Origin: JAVEDQ01 sp963783105
GTDB taxonomy: Bacteria; Actinomycetota; Actinomycetes; Frankiales; Frankiaceae
Direction of reading: 5' to 3'
Length of the DNA: 64,000 nucleotides
Assembly (NCBI GenBank): GCA_963783105.1
Contig: CAWAMI010000007.1
Location: 310,001 to 374,000, forward strand
Within the stretch, counting starts at the first letter, position 1. Every line of letters begins with the position of its first letter. A model generated the notes under the pieces. It did no database searches. It saw only the letters and a list, made by a program, of their open reading frames with translations, and was not told where the DNA came from. Positions 23,638-31,680 of the stretch are shown in pieces. A program made the translations under genes and the position numbers.

Positions 23638-25062
23638 ATGATCGGCCGATGGGGAGCCGGCAGCAGTCGGCGAGGAAAGGCGAACGCTTTGGGTCTCCGT
23701 ACGGCCGGGTTTCGGACATCAGTAGCGCGCGTTCGCCGCTCTCCCGCCCGCCTGGTCGCGGCCCTGGCCCTCGCTCTGCTGGTGGGTGCCGCCGGCGTCG
23801 CGATGCCCGCGAGCGCGCTGGACGACAAGGACCCCGGCGCGGCGATCGTGGCCGCCGCCGATGGCAACGGGTACGCGCTGGTCAGCGCCGCGGGCAAGCG
23901 TTTCGCCTACGGCTCGAGCTCGACGATCGGTGGGTTGCCCAAGCAGGTCCACCTCGACAGCCCGATCGTCGGTGCCGCCGACCGCAAGAACGGTGGGAGT
24001 TGGCTCGCCACCCGGGACGGCGGGGTGTTCGCCGTGGGCGGCGCGCCCGTGCTCGGGTCGCTCGCCGGCGGTGCGGCTCCGGTCGAGCTCGCGGCGATCA
24101 CGCCGACGCCGACCGGCAGCGGCTACTGGCTCACGTCGACCGCAGGGCTCGTCGCCCCCTTCGGCGACGCCCGCGGTCTGGGCTCGCTCGCCCCCGACCC
24201 GCACCGGGCCCCGGTGGTCGCCCTCGCCCCGACGCCGTCCGGCCGCGGCTACTGGATCGCAACCGCCGACGGCGCGGTCGTCCCCTTCGGCGACGCCCGG
24301 TCGCTGGGCGCTCCGGCCTCCGTCGCGGCGTCCCGGGGCGACCGTCATCCGCATCCGCTCGTCGCGCTCCTCGCGTCCGAGACCGGACGCGGCTACCTCG
24401 CCGTGGCCGACGACGGCACCACCTACGCCTTCGGCGACTTCCCGGACCCGGGTTCGCTGGCGGGCACGACGCTGACCAGTCCCGTCGTGGACGCCGCCCG
24501 CTACACCGACGCGCCCGGTCGCACTCCCGGCGCCTGGCTGCTGCTGGCCGACGGTGGCGTGGTCACCCTGCGCGCCCCGTTCTACGGCTCGGTCGTCGAC
24601 GAGAAGGATCCCAAGCCGGCCCGGGTCCGTGCGCCGTACTACACCGGCGGCGTCCCCCTCGTCAGCGGCGCCTCCGGGGGTCTGGTGGCCGTGCCCTGTT
24701 CGGGAGCCGACGGCGTCGTCGTGGTCAGCGCGGTCCTCGCCCCCGGCGTCGCCGGCCTGATCGCGGACGCCAAGCACGCCGGCGTCCCGCTCTGCGCGAC
24801 GAGCAGCTTCCGCAACTCGCAGCAGCAGATTGCGCTGCGTAAGGCCTACTGCACCGACGTGTTCGATCCGAAGGCGATCTGCTCCCGTCCGGTGGCACTG
24901 CCCGGCCTCAGCCGGCACGAGCAGGGCCTCGCCATCGACTTCCGGACCTCCGCCGGCGGCTACGGCTGGCTCGCGACGCACGCGCCCGCGCACGGTCTCC
25001 AGCACCTGAGGGCCTACGGCGGCGAGGTCGAGCCGTGGCACTACAGCAACGACGGCGGCTGA
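23638..25062 (+). CDS. Secreted VanY-like D-alanyl-D-alanine carboxypeptidase with N-terminal repeat domain
   Basis: A 474-residue exported protein. A basic N-terminus leads into one hydrophobic segment (LVAALALALLVGAAGVAMPASA, about 39-60) that looks like a signal peptide. Residues 65-330 contain repeats of the type GYWL-T-DG-V-PFGDA-GSL (six or so), which are probably propeller-like blades. The C-terminal 120 residues are a peptidase M15B/VanY domain: SSFRNSQQQIALR, SRHEQGLAIDF (zinc His and Asp) and EVEPWHYS (catalytic Glu and zinc His). It should trim peptidoglycan stem peptides outside the membrane. ATG 23638 is followed by a long Arg-rich n-region, so a later start may be used. Confidence 0.87.
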   Translation: MIGRWGAGSSRRGKANALGLRTAGFRTSVARVRRSPARLVAALALALLVGAAGVAMPASALDDKDPGAAIVAAADGNGYALVSAAGKRFAYGSSSTIGGLPKQVHLDSPIVGAADRKNGGSWLATRDGGVFAVGGAPVLGSLAGGAAPVELAAITPTPTGSGYWLTSTAGLVAPFGDARGLGSLAPDPHRAPVVALAPTPSGRGYWIATADGAVVPFGDARSLGAPASVAASRGDRHPHPLVALLASETGRGYLAVADDGTTYAFGDFPDPGSLAGTTLTSPVVDAARYTDAPGRTPGAWLLLADGGVVTLRAPFYGSVVDEKDPKPARVRAPYYTGGVPLVSGASGGLVAVPCSGADGVVVVSAVLAPGVAGLIADAKHAGVPLCATSSFRNSQQQIALRKAYCTDVFDPKAICSRPVALPGLSRHEQGLAIDFRTSAGGYGWLATHAPAHGLQHLRAYGGEVEPWHYSNDGG

Positions 25063-25171
25063 GCCACCCGACGCGCCAGCGGAAAGGCCACAGCGAAAGG
25101 GCTTGTGGAACGGGCCTGAGCCCGTCGTTCGTTCGTAAGCTGGAAGTCCCCAGCACGAAGGGCGGTCAACG

Positions 25172-25375
25172 GTGCCGCGCAAGGTTCGTATGAGCTGGCC
25201 CGAGCAGGGCCGGTCCGCAGGTGAGGTGTCCCGACGGGTCTTCGACCCCGGGACGGGTTGGACGCTGCAGGAGGCGCGCGAGCTGCTCGCGCAGGGGTAT
25301 TCGGCGGCCCACGTCACGAAGGTCACCGGCTTTCCGGAGCGAATGATCACCGCCGGAGCGTCCGCGCCCGTCTAG
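25172..25375 (+). CDS. Small hypothetical protein upstream of rtcB
   Basis: A 67-residue basic protein from GTG 25172 with a purine-rich stretch (AAGGGCGG) seven to fourteen bases upstream. The sequence (GWTLQEARELLAQGYSAAHVTKVTGF) suggests two short helices with a helix-turn-helix-like turn, but the family is unknown to me. It ends 29 bases before the rtcB start on the same strand, so co-transcription is likely. Codon third positions are G/C-rich, which supports coding. Confidence 0.5.
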   Translation: MPRKVRMSWPEQGRSAGEVSRRVFDPGTGWTLQEARELLAQGYSAAHVTKVTGFPERMITAGASAPV

Positions 25376-25404
25376 GGGCGTTCAGCGGGTGTAATTCGCG
25401 AACA

Positions 25405-26577
25405 GTGCCAACACAGATCAACGACAAGCTCTGGAACTGGGCTTCCGTTCTCGAGCCGAACACCCGGGCGCAGGCCGAGCTCACGAGCTCGATGCCGTTC
25501 ATCTTTCCGCACCTGGCCCTGATGCCGGACGCTCATCTCGGCAAGGGCGCGACGGTCGGTTCGGTGATCCCGACGCTCGGCGCGGTCATGCCTGCGGCGG
25601 TCGGCGTGGACATCGGCTGCGGGATGATCGCGGTCCGGACGCAGTTCTTCGCGGGCGAGCTGGCCGGACGGGACCTGTCGGTGCTGCGCCGGAGCATCGA
25701 ACGGCGCATTCCGGTGAGCATGGGCGGAGTCAATCGCCGGCTCACTGCGACCGCCGAGAAGCGGGTCGTCGAGCTCGAGGCGATCGCCGAGCGCGACTAC
25801 AGCGCCGTGGCCAAGCGATGGGACCTGCAGCTGGGCAGCCTCGGGTCGGGCAACCACTTCATCGAGGTCTCGCTCGACGAGAACGATTCGGTCTGGCTGT
25901 TCCTGCATTCGGGCTCGCGGGGGATCGGCAACAAGCTCGCGATGCAGCACATCCGCGTCGCGCAGCAGCTGGCCGAGAAGCGCGGCGAGCAGCTGCCGGA
26001 CCGGGACCTCGCCCACCTGTCCGAGGGCACGGCGGAGTTCGACGCCTACCTCCGTGACCTCACCTGGGCGCAGACCTTCGCCCTCGTCAACCGCGAGGAA
26101 ATGATGGACCGGGTCATCGACGCGACGGCCGAGTTCGTCGGCGGCAGCAATGTCACAGTCGAGGAGCAGGAACGCATCAACTGCCACCACAACTTCACCC
26201 AGCCCGAGGAGCATTTCGGGGAACGGGTGTGGTTGTCGCGCAAGGGTGCGATCGAGGCGACCGTCGGCAAGGCCGGGCTCATTCCCGGCTCGATGGGCAC
26301 GGCGAGCTATGTCGTGGCCGGTAAGGGCAACGAGCTGTCGCTCAACTCGTCACCGCACGGGGCGGGGCGGAACTATTCGCGCTCGAAGGCGCGGAAGACG
26401 TTCACCCGCCAGCAGTTGCGCGAGGCGATGGTCGGCATCGAGTACCGCGACACCGACGCCTTCCTCGACGAGATCCCGGAGGCCTACAAGGACATCGACC
26501 AGGTGATGGCGGATGCCGCCGACCTCGTGGAGATCCGGCACACGCTGCGGCAGATCGTGAACGTCAAGGGCGACTGA
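25405..26577 (+). CDS. rtcB: RNA 3'-phosphate ligase RtcB
   Basis: A 390-residue RtcB-family ligase, which uses GTP and Mn2+ to join RNA 2',3'-cyclic phosphate or 3'-phosphate ends to 5'-OH ends, in RNA repair or tRNA splicing. The metal ligands are in MPDAHLGKGATVG, VDIGCGMIAV (Cys), GSGNHFIEV and LFLHSGSRGIGN; the guanylylation site His is in the family-typical NSSPHGAGR; CHHNF gives further ligands. GTG 25405 precedes the conserved VPTQINDKLWNWAS. The closing domain is complete. Downstream of the stop a weak hairpin (ACCGG/CCGGT) precedes the convergent coiled-coil gene. Confidence 0.95.
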   Translation: MPTQINDKLWNWASVLEPNTRAQAELTSSMPFIFPHLALMPDAHLGKGATVGSVIPTLGAVMPAAVGVDIGCGMIAVRTQFFAGELAGRDLSVLRRSIERRIPVSMGGVNRRLTATAEKRVVELEAIAERDYSAVAKRWDLQLGSLGSGNHFIEVSLDENDSVWLFLHSGSRGIGNKLAMQHIRVAQQLAEKRGEQLPDRDLAHLSEGTAEFDAYLRDLTWAQTFALVNREEMMDRVIDATAEFVGGSNVTVEEQERINCHHNFTQPEEHFGERVWLSRKGAIEATVGKAGLIPGSMGTASYVVAGKGNELSLNSSPHGAGRNYSRSKARKTFTRQQLREAMVGIEYRDTDAFLDEIPEAYKDIDQVMADAADLVEIRHTLRQIVNVKGD

Positions 26578-26607
26578 CACCGGACATCGCCGGTCAACCT
26601 GCGGTAC

Positions 26608-26940
26608 TCAGCGGTTCTGACCCTCGATGAAGGCAAGCCTGGCTTGGGTGTCCTGCAGGGTGTCCAGAACGCGGCTGACCGATTCGGCCAGGCTCGTCAC
26701 GGTGGTCTCGATGCGGGCCACGGTGTTCTCGATTCCGCGAATGCGGCCTTCGAGGCGTTCCTCGACGTCGCCAACGCGGTCCTCGACCTCTCGAATGCGG
26801 CCGTCGAGGCGTTCCTCGGTGTCGCGCAGGCGGCCCTCGAGGTTGTCGAGCCGGGCTCCGACGCGCGTCAGGACGTACCAGAGGCAGCCGCCGAGCAGCG
26901 CGACGAGCGCCAGGATGACGGCGAGCAGCGCAGCGTCCAC
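26608..26940 (-). CDS. Membrane-anchored coiled-coil protein
   Basis: A 110-residue protein starting at GTG 26940. Residues 4-24 (ALLAVILALVALLGGCLWYV) form one membrane segment. The rest is a continuous heptad coiled coil (RLDNLEGRLRDTEERLDGRIREVEDR and so on to the end) in which an 11-residue pattern RLEGRI--VED recurs, arising from repeated DNA. Function unknown; such proteins often organise membrane complexes. It faces rtcB convergently, and 170 bases separate its start from comEC, which is divergent. Confidence 0.75.
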   Translation of the reverse strand: MDAALLAVILALVALLGGCLWYVLTRVGARLDNLEGRLRDTEERLDGRIREVEDRVGDVEERLEGRIRGIENTVARIETTVTSLAESVSRVLDTLQDTQARLAFIEGQNR

Positions 26941-27110
26941 GTCTCGCCTCCTCCGACCGCGCGACCGACTACTGGATTACCCGACGGGATCGGCCCTCAC
27001 CCGGGGTACCGCCTCGAGGGTAGGCCGACCGGGCCGGTCGGCTCGAGTCGTCCACAGTCGGTGCGGACGGGCGCGCGAACTGTCGGAGGGTTCTCCTAGC
27101 GTCCGTCGGC

Positions 27111-30100
27111 GTGCAGCAGAGTCCCGTCGCGCCCGGCGCGGCTGATTCGGACGACGAGGTCGATCCGCCCGCCGATCTGCGCCTGTTCGCACCGGCGGTG
27201 GGGGCGGAGCTGGGTGCCGTCGCCGGGCTACTGCTCCCGGGCCGGACGACGGTGGTGCTGCTCGCGGTCGCGCTGGCCGGCCTCGTGGTCGCGTGGCGGA
27301 AGCGGCCTCGGACGCCCGCCCTGGTCGCCGGCGCCTTCCTGCTGGTGTTCGCGGGAAGCCTCGCAGGGGCGGGGCTGCGGGTGGAGTCCCGCGCGTCCGG
27401 GCCGGTCGCCGCGCTGGCCGCCCGGGAGGCCGCGGTGACCGCGACGGTGGTGCTGACCGACGACCCGCGGCCGACGGGCGGGAGCGTGCGGGGCGACGCC
27501 CTCGGGCGGGAGAGCGTCGTGGCCGAGGCCCGGCTCGTCCGGCTGCGCGCGGGGTCGGCCGAGCCGGTGCGGGTGCGGCAGCCCGTCCTGGTCATCGCCT
27601 CCGACCAGGGCTGGCGTGGGCTTCTGCCCAGCCAGCGGGTGGAGGCGTCCGGCCGGCTCGTGGCCCCGCGGGGCAACGACCTGGCCGCCGTGCTGCTGGT
27701 GCGCGGCGGGCCGGAGAACGTCGGCCCGCCGTCCTGGGAGCAGCGGCAGGCCGGCGGGCTGCGGGCCGGTCTCCGCCGGGCGAGCGCGTCCCTGCCGGCC
27801 GACGCCCGCGGCCTGCTGCCGGGCCTGGTCGTCGGCGACACCTCCGGCATGAGCGACGAGCTGCGTGCGGATGCGCGCGAGGCCGGGCTGTCCCACCTCA
27901 CGGCGGTGTCCGGGGCGAACTGCGCGATCGTCCTCGCCCTCGTGCTGGCGATGGTGCGGCCGACACCGCTCGGCCGCACCGGGCGCAGCGTTCTCGCCGT
28001 CGTCGGTCTCGCCGGTTTCGTCGTGCTGGCCCGACCCAGTCCGAGCGTTCTCCGCGCGGCGCTCATGGGGCTGATCGCGCTCCTGGCACTCGCGCTCGGC
28101 CGGCGACGCGCGGCGATGCCCGCGCTGCTCGGCGCGATCACGCTGCTCGTGCTCGCCGACCCGGATCTGGCGCTCGAACCCGGCTTCGTCCTGTCCGTGC
28201 TGGCCACCGGCAGCCTGCTCACCCTCGCCCCGAGCTGGGCGGATGCCTTCGCCCGGCGCATGCCCCGCTGGCTCGCACAGGCCCTGGCCGTGCCGCTGGC
28301 CGCGCAGGCGGCCGTCACCCCGGTCGTCGTGCTGCTCAGCGGCTCGATCAGCCTCGTCGCCGTTCCCGCGAACCTGCTCGCAGCGCCGGCCGTGCCGGTG
28401 GCGACCGTGGCCGGCGTCGTGGCCGCAGTGCTCGCTCCGGTGACGCCGACGGGCGCCCACCTGGCGGCGGCCGTCGGCGGCTACCCGTGCTCGTGGATAG
28501 CGGCGGTCGCGCACCGTGCGGCGTGGACTCCGCACGGGGCGATCGGCTGGCCCAGGACCGCGCTCGGTGTCCTGCTCGCCGCCCTCGTCGTCGTGCTCCT
28601 CGTCGTTCTCCTGCGCCACCGGAGAAGTCGCCGCCTGTTCGTCGCCGCCCTGGTCGGCGTGCTGCTGGCGACTCTGCTCCTGCCCCGCACGGGCCGCACG
28701 TGGCCGCCGCCCGACTGGACGTTCCTCGCCTGCGACGTCGGCCAGGGCGATGCCACCCTCATCCGGGGTTCGCCGGCCGACCCTCCGGTTCTGGTCGACG
28801 CCGGGCCCGACCCGCGGGCGTTGCGGACGTGCCTCGATGGCCTCGGCGTGGACCGGCTCTCCGCTGTCGAGCTGAGCCACCTGCACGCGGACCACGTCGA
28901 GGGCTTGCCGGCGGTGCTCGGCCGCATCCCGACGGCGGCCGTCTTCGTGAACCCGTGGAACGAACCCGCGGGCGAACAGCGCCGGGTCCGCGGCTGGGCG
29001 GCGCGGGCCGGCCTGCCGCTGACCGTGCTGTCCGCGGGGCAGCGGTGGACCGCCGGGGGCGTGCAGTTCGAGGTGATCGGACCCGCGCGAGTCCTGCGGG
29101 GGACCGAGAGCGACCCGAACAACAACTCGACGGTGCTGCTCGCGCAGGCCCACGGGTTGAGCGTTCTGCTCACCGGCGACGTCGAGACCGACGCCCAGGC
29201 CGCCCTGCTGTCCACGGGCGTGCCGCGGGCGGACGTGCTGAAGGTGCCGCACCACGGCTCGGCCGATCAGGACCCCCGCTTCCTCGCCGCCGTCGGGGCC
29301 CGCGCCGCGGTCGCATCCGTCGGGGCGGACAACCCCTACGGGCATCCCTCGCCGCGCACGCTCGACCTGCTCGAGCGGGCGGGCAGCCGGACGCTGCGGA
29401 CCGACCGCGACGGCTCGGTGGCCTTCGCCCAGCGCGACGGCGACCTCGACGTCCGGCCGTCGAAGCGCGGCGACCACCTCGGACCGACAGCCGTCCCCGC
29501 AGACCCGGCGGTGCAGCCGCCCGTGTCGTCGGTCGTCGGAGCGCCGTCGGTGCCGTCGGGCCGGGCGGACTCCGACCGGGGCCGCCGGACCCCCGTACTC
29601 GACCTCGGGCCGGCGAGCCCTCGACCGCGAGCTCGCTCCCCGCCCCTGCGTCCGGGAGTCCACCGTTCGTGTCGCGATGCGACCGCCGTGCCGTCTGATC
29701 GTGAGATCCTCGACGTGATGCCTCCGACCCCACGATCCGCCGCGGGAACCAACCCGGGCCCGACGGTTCCGCCGCCGCTGACGGTCGTCACCGGCGACGA
29801 GGACCTGCTCGTCGCCCGCGCCATCGCCGACGTGCTGGCCGCGGCGCAGATCGCCGACCCGGAGGCAGCCGCGGAGGACTATCCCGCGGGGGCCTTCACC
29901 GCCGAGCAGGTGCTCGAGCTGCGCAACCCGCCCCTGTTCGGCGGCACCCGCGTCGTGATCGTCCGCGGCTTGAACGAGCTCGGCGACGAGGTGCTCGATG
30001 CGCTTCTCGCCACGGCGGAGCAGCCGATGCCCGAGGTGTTGATCATCGGTGTGGCCTCCGGGCGGGAGCGCAAGCAGGTGGCGGCGCTGCGCAAGCTCGC

Positions 30101-30779
30101 CGGCCCGGCCAACGTGCGCAGCGCCGCGAAGATCACCCGACCGAAGGACCGCCGCACCTTCGTGATGGACGAGGCCAAGCGTGTCGGGGTCCGCCTGACC
30201 GACGCCGCGGTCTGGGCGCTGCTCGACTCCGTCGGCGCCGACCTGCGGTCCCTGTCCGGAGCGATCACCCAGCTGCGGGACGCCGCGGGCCCGGACCGCA
30301 ACCCCCGGGCGCCGCTGGACGAGGACGACGTCTCCCGCCTGTTCCGCGGCAAGGCGGAGACGCGCGGCTTCGCGGTCTCCGACGCCGTCATCGCCGGCGA
30401 CACGGCCGCCGCGCTGTCCCTGCTGCGTTCCGCGATCGAGACCGGGCTGGATCCGGTGCCGATCGTCAGCGTCATCGCGAGCAGCCTGCGCGATCTCGCG
30501 CGGGTCGTGGGCGAGACGTCGTCCGGCCGGTCGTCGTCGCGCGCCGAGCTTGCGCGCCGGCTCGGCATGCCCGACTGGAAGCTGGACAAGGTCCAGGGCG
30601 CCGCGCGGCAGTGGAGCGACGCGGCGCTCAGCCGGGCGCTCCAGGCCGCGGCCGAGGCCGACGCCGGCGTCAAGGGCGCGGCCGCCGACCCGGTCTACGT
30701 GGTGGAGCGGCTGGTGCTGACGGCCACGTCCGCGCGCAACGGCCGTGCCGCGCTCGCCGCCGGTGGCGTCCGTCGGTGA
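27111..30779 (+). CDS. comEC: ComEC competence channel continuous in frame with HolA
   Basis: One open frame of 1222 codons from GTG 27111. Residues 1-790 or so are ComEC/Rec2: an N-terminal DUF4131-like region, the polytopic competence domain (from LTAVSGANCAIVLALVLAMV through many hydrophobic helices to about residue 530), and a metallo-beta-lactamase-like domain with the zinc motif SHLHADHVEG (about 588-597), LLTGDVET and VPHHGSADQ. It forms the membrane channel for single-stranded DNA. After VAFAQRDGDLDV no stop codon occurs; about 80 Pro/Arg-rich residues follow and then a complete HolA. The linker looks like untranslated spacer that happens to be open, so the fused protein is uncertain; HolA may start separately at 29718. 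Confidence 0.85.
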   Translation: MQQSPVAPGAADSDDEVDPPADLRLFAPAVGAELGAVAGLLLPGRTTVVLLAVALAGLVVAWRKRPRTPALVAGAFLLVFAGSLAGAGLRVESRASGPVAALAAREAAVTATVVLTDDPRPTGGSVRGDALGRESVVAEARLVRLRAGSAEPVRVRQPVLVIASDQGWRGLLPSQRVEASGRLVAPRGNDLAAVLLVRGGPENVGPPSWEQRQAGGLRAGLRRASASLPADARGLLPGLVVGDTSGMSDELRADAREAGLSHLTAVSGANCAIVLALVLAMVRPTPLGRTGRSVLAVVGLAGFVVLARPSPSVLRAALMGLIALLALALGRRRAAMPALLGAITLLVLADPDLALEPGFVLSVLATGSLLTLAPSWADAFARRMPRWLAQALAVPLAAQAAVTPVVVLLSGSISLVAVPANLLAAPAVPVATVAGVVAAVLAPVTPTGAHLAAAVGGYPCSWIAAVAHRAAWTPHGAIGWPRTALGVLLAALVVVLLVVLLRHRRSRRLFVAALVGVLLATLLLPRTGRTWPPPDWTFLACDVGQGDATLIRGSPADPPVLVDAGPDPRALRTCLDGLGVDRLSAVELSHLHADHVEGLPAVLGRIPTAAVFVNPWNEPAGEQRRVRGWAARAGLPLTVLSAGQRWTAGGVQFEVIGPARVLRGTESDPNNNSTVLLAQAHGLSVLLTGDVETDAQAALLSTGVPRADVLKVPHHGSADQDPRFLAAVGARAAVASVGADNPYGHPSPRTLDLLERAGSRTLRTDRDGSVAFAQRDGDLDVRPSKRGDHLGPTAVPADPAVQPPVSSVVGAPSVPSGRADSDRGRRTPVLDLGPASPRPRARSPPLRPGVHRSCRDATAVPSDREILDVMPPTPRSAAGTNPGPTVPPPLTVVTGDEDLLVARAIADVLAAAQIADPEAAAEDYPAGAFTAEQVLELRNPPLFGGTRVVIVRGLNELGDEVLDALLATAEQPMPEVLIIGVASGRERKQVAALRKLAGPANVRSAAKITRPKDRRTFVMDEAKRVGVRLTDAAVWALLDSVGADLRSLSGAITQLRDAAGPDRNPRAPLDEDDVSRLFRGKAETRGFAVSDAVIAGDTAAALSLLRSAIETGLDPVPIVSVIASSLRDLARVVGETSSGRSSSRAELARRLGMPDWKLDKVQGAARQWSDAALSRALQAAAEADAGVKGAAADPVYVVERLVLTATSARNGRAALAAGGVRR
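29718..30779 (+). CDS. holA: DNA polymerase III subunit delta (HolA), in frame with comEC
   Basis: Delta is the clamp-loader subunit that opens the sliding clamp. From ATG 29718 the product is 353 residues: PLTVVTGDEDLLVARAI (start of the AAA-like domain I), VLELRNPPLFGGTRVVIVRG, KRVGVRLTDAAVWALLDSVGADLRSLS (domain II) and the helical C-terminal domain with RLGMPDWKLDKVQGAARQW. The ATG lies in the same frame as comEC with no stop between them, so this entry gives the likely independent start. Its TGA overlaps the GTG of the next gene by four bases. Confidence 0.88.
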   Translation: MPPTPRSAAGTNPGPTVPPPLTVVTGDEDLLVARAIADVLAAAQIADPEAAAEDYPAGAFTAEQVLELRNPPLFGGTRVVIVRGLNELGDEVLDALLATAEQPMPEVLIIGVASGRERKQVAALRKLAGPANVRSAAKITRPKDRRTFVMDEAKRVGVRLTDAAVWALLDSVGADLRSLSGAITQLRDAAGPDRNPRAPLDEDDVSRLFRGKAETRGFAVSDAVIAGDTAAALSLLRSAIETGLDPVPIVSVIASSLRDLARVVGETSSGRSSSRAELARRLGMPDWKLDKVQGAARQWSDAALSRALQAAAEADAGVKGAAADPVYVVERLVLTATSARNGRAALAAGGVRR

Positions 30780-31153
30780 GTCGCCCAGAGGTGCACTCCG
30801 CGGACCGGCACGTGTACGACAGGGTGCTGCGCCTCCGGCACGTGCACCTGTCCGGCTGGCAGCGCGAGGTCTTGACCTGGGGGAGCCTCGTTCTGTCCGT
30901 GTTGCTCGCGCTGACCGGGCTGGTCAGCCCGTGGGGCATCCTCCTGCTGCCCGCAGCGCTCGCCGTCGTGGTGAAGGGGCACGACCTGCTGCTCGGCCGG
31001 CTGCCGATGGCCGCGCAGCGCTTCGTGCCGACGGAGATGCAGGCCCATGGCCTGGGCGACGGCCGGAACGACACCGGCAGATTCGACACCGGCAGATTCG
31101 AGGCTGGCCGGAACAGCAACGAGCCCCCGGTCGGATGGACCGGGGGCTCGTAG
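30776..31153 (+). CDS. Small membrane protein with two hydrophobic segments
   Basis: A 125-residue protein; GTG 30776 overlaps the holA stop (GTGA), which sets the start. After a basic stretch (RVLRLRHVHLSGWQREVL) there are two closely spaced hydrophobic helices (LVLSVLLALTGLV and GILLLPAALAVVV) and a hydrophilic tail containing DTGRFDTGRFEAGR, from a short DNA repeat. The last codons (PPVGWTGGS) are part of the left and right arms of a 13-pair hairpin, so the gene end and the terminator overlap. Family not recognised. Confidence 0.65.
   Translation: MSRPEVHSADRHVYDRVLRLRHVHLSGWQREVLTWGSLVLSVLLALTGLVSPWGILLLPAALAVVVKGHDLLLGRLPMAAQRFVPTEMQAHGLGDGRNDTGRFDTGRFEAGRNSNEPPVGWTGGS
31120..31150. terminator. 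Bidirectional 13-pair hairpin overlapping a gene end
   Basis: CGAGCCCCCGGTC (31120-31132) and its exact complement (31138-31150) enclose the loop GGATG. The hairpin lies inside the last codons of the small membrane-protein gene and 23 bases from the rpsT stop on the other strand, so it can end both convergent transcripts. Confidence 0.85.
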
Positions 31154-31172
31154 ACGCTGCGAGTTGGGTGGC

Positions 31173-31433
31173 TCAGAGCGAGGCGACCTGCTTCGACAGG
31201 GCCGACTTCTTGTTCGCCGCCTGGTTGCGGTGGATGACGCCCTTGCTCACGGCCTTGTCCAGCTGCCGGCTGGCGGTCTGCACCCGCGCGACGGCGGTCT
31301 CGCGGTCACCGGCCTCGACAGCAGCGCGCGCCGAGCGGATGGCCGTCTTCAGCGACGACTTGACCGCCTTGTTGCGCTGACGGCGCCTCTCGTTGGTACG
31401 AATGCGCTTGATCTGCGACTTGATGTTGGCCAC
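31173..31433 (-). CDS. rpsT: 30S ribosomal protein S20
   Basis: An 86-residue basic protein beginning VANIKSQIKRIRTNERRRQRN and ending NKKSALSKQVASL, the full length and typical ends of bacterial S20. S20 binds 16S rRNA early in small-subunit assembly. GTG 31433 starts at the conserved N-terminus; the longer open frame upstream is not coding. Its position opposite holA is the usual actinobacterial arrangement. It is divergent from lepA with about 250 bases between. Confidence 0.97.
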   Translation of the reverse strand: MANIKSQIKRIRTNERRRQRNKAVKSSLKTAIRSARAAVEAGDRETAVARVQTASRQLDKAVSKGVIHRNQAANKKSALSKQVASL

Positions 31434-31680
31434 GCGAGAAGGACTCCGTCGTACGGGGACTTGGATCGTGGCGGACGGGTGGCGAGCCGTTGCCCGGGAC
31501 GAGGCCAGGGCAATGCGGTGCACACGCTTCCGCGCGTTCTCCAAGTTAGCACGGTGTCGAGGCCGCACCGCCTCGGGAGGCGGCCCTCGCACACGCCACG
31601 CTCCATCGCGGGCTCGGCCGGTCGGCCGTCGCTGCGTGACACCATGGACGAAGATTCTCCGCCCGAGTGAAGAGAGCTGC

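Noticed and set aside
31393..31680. Longer start for lepA
   Set aside because: The added 96 residues overlap rpsT and its upstream region and do not resemble LepA; GTG 31681 gives the usual N-terminus.
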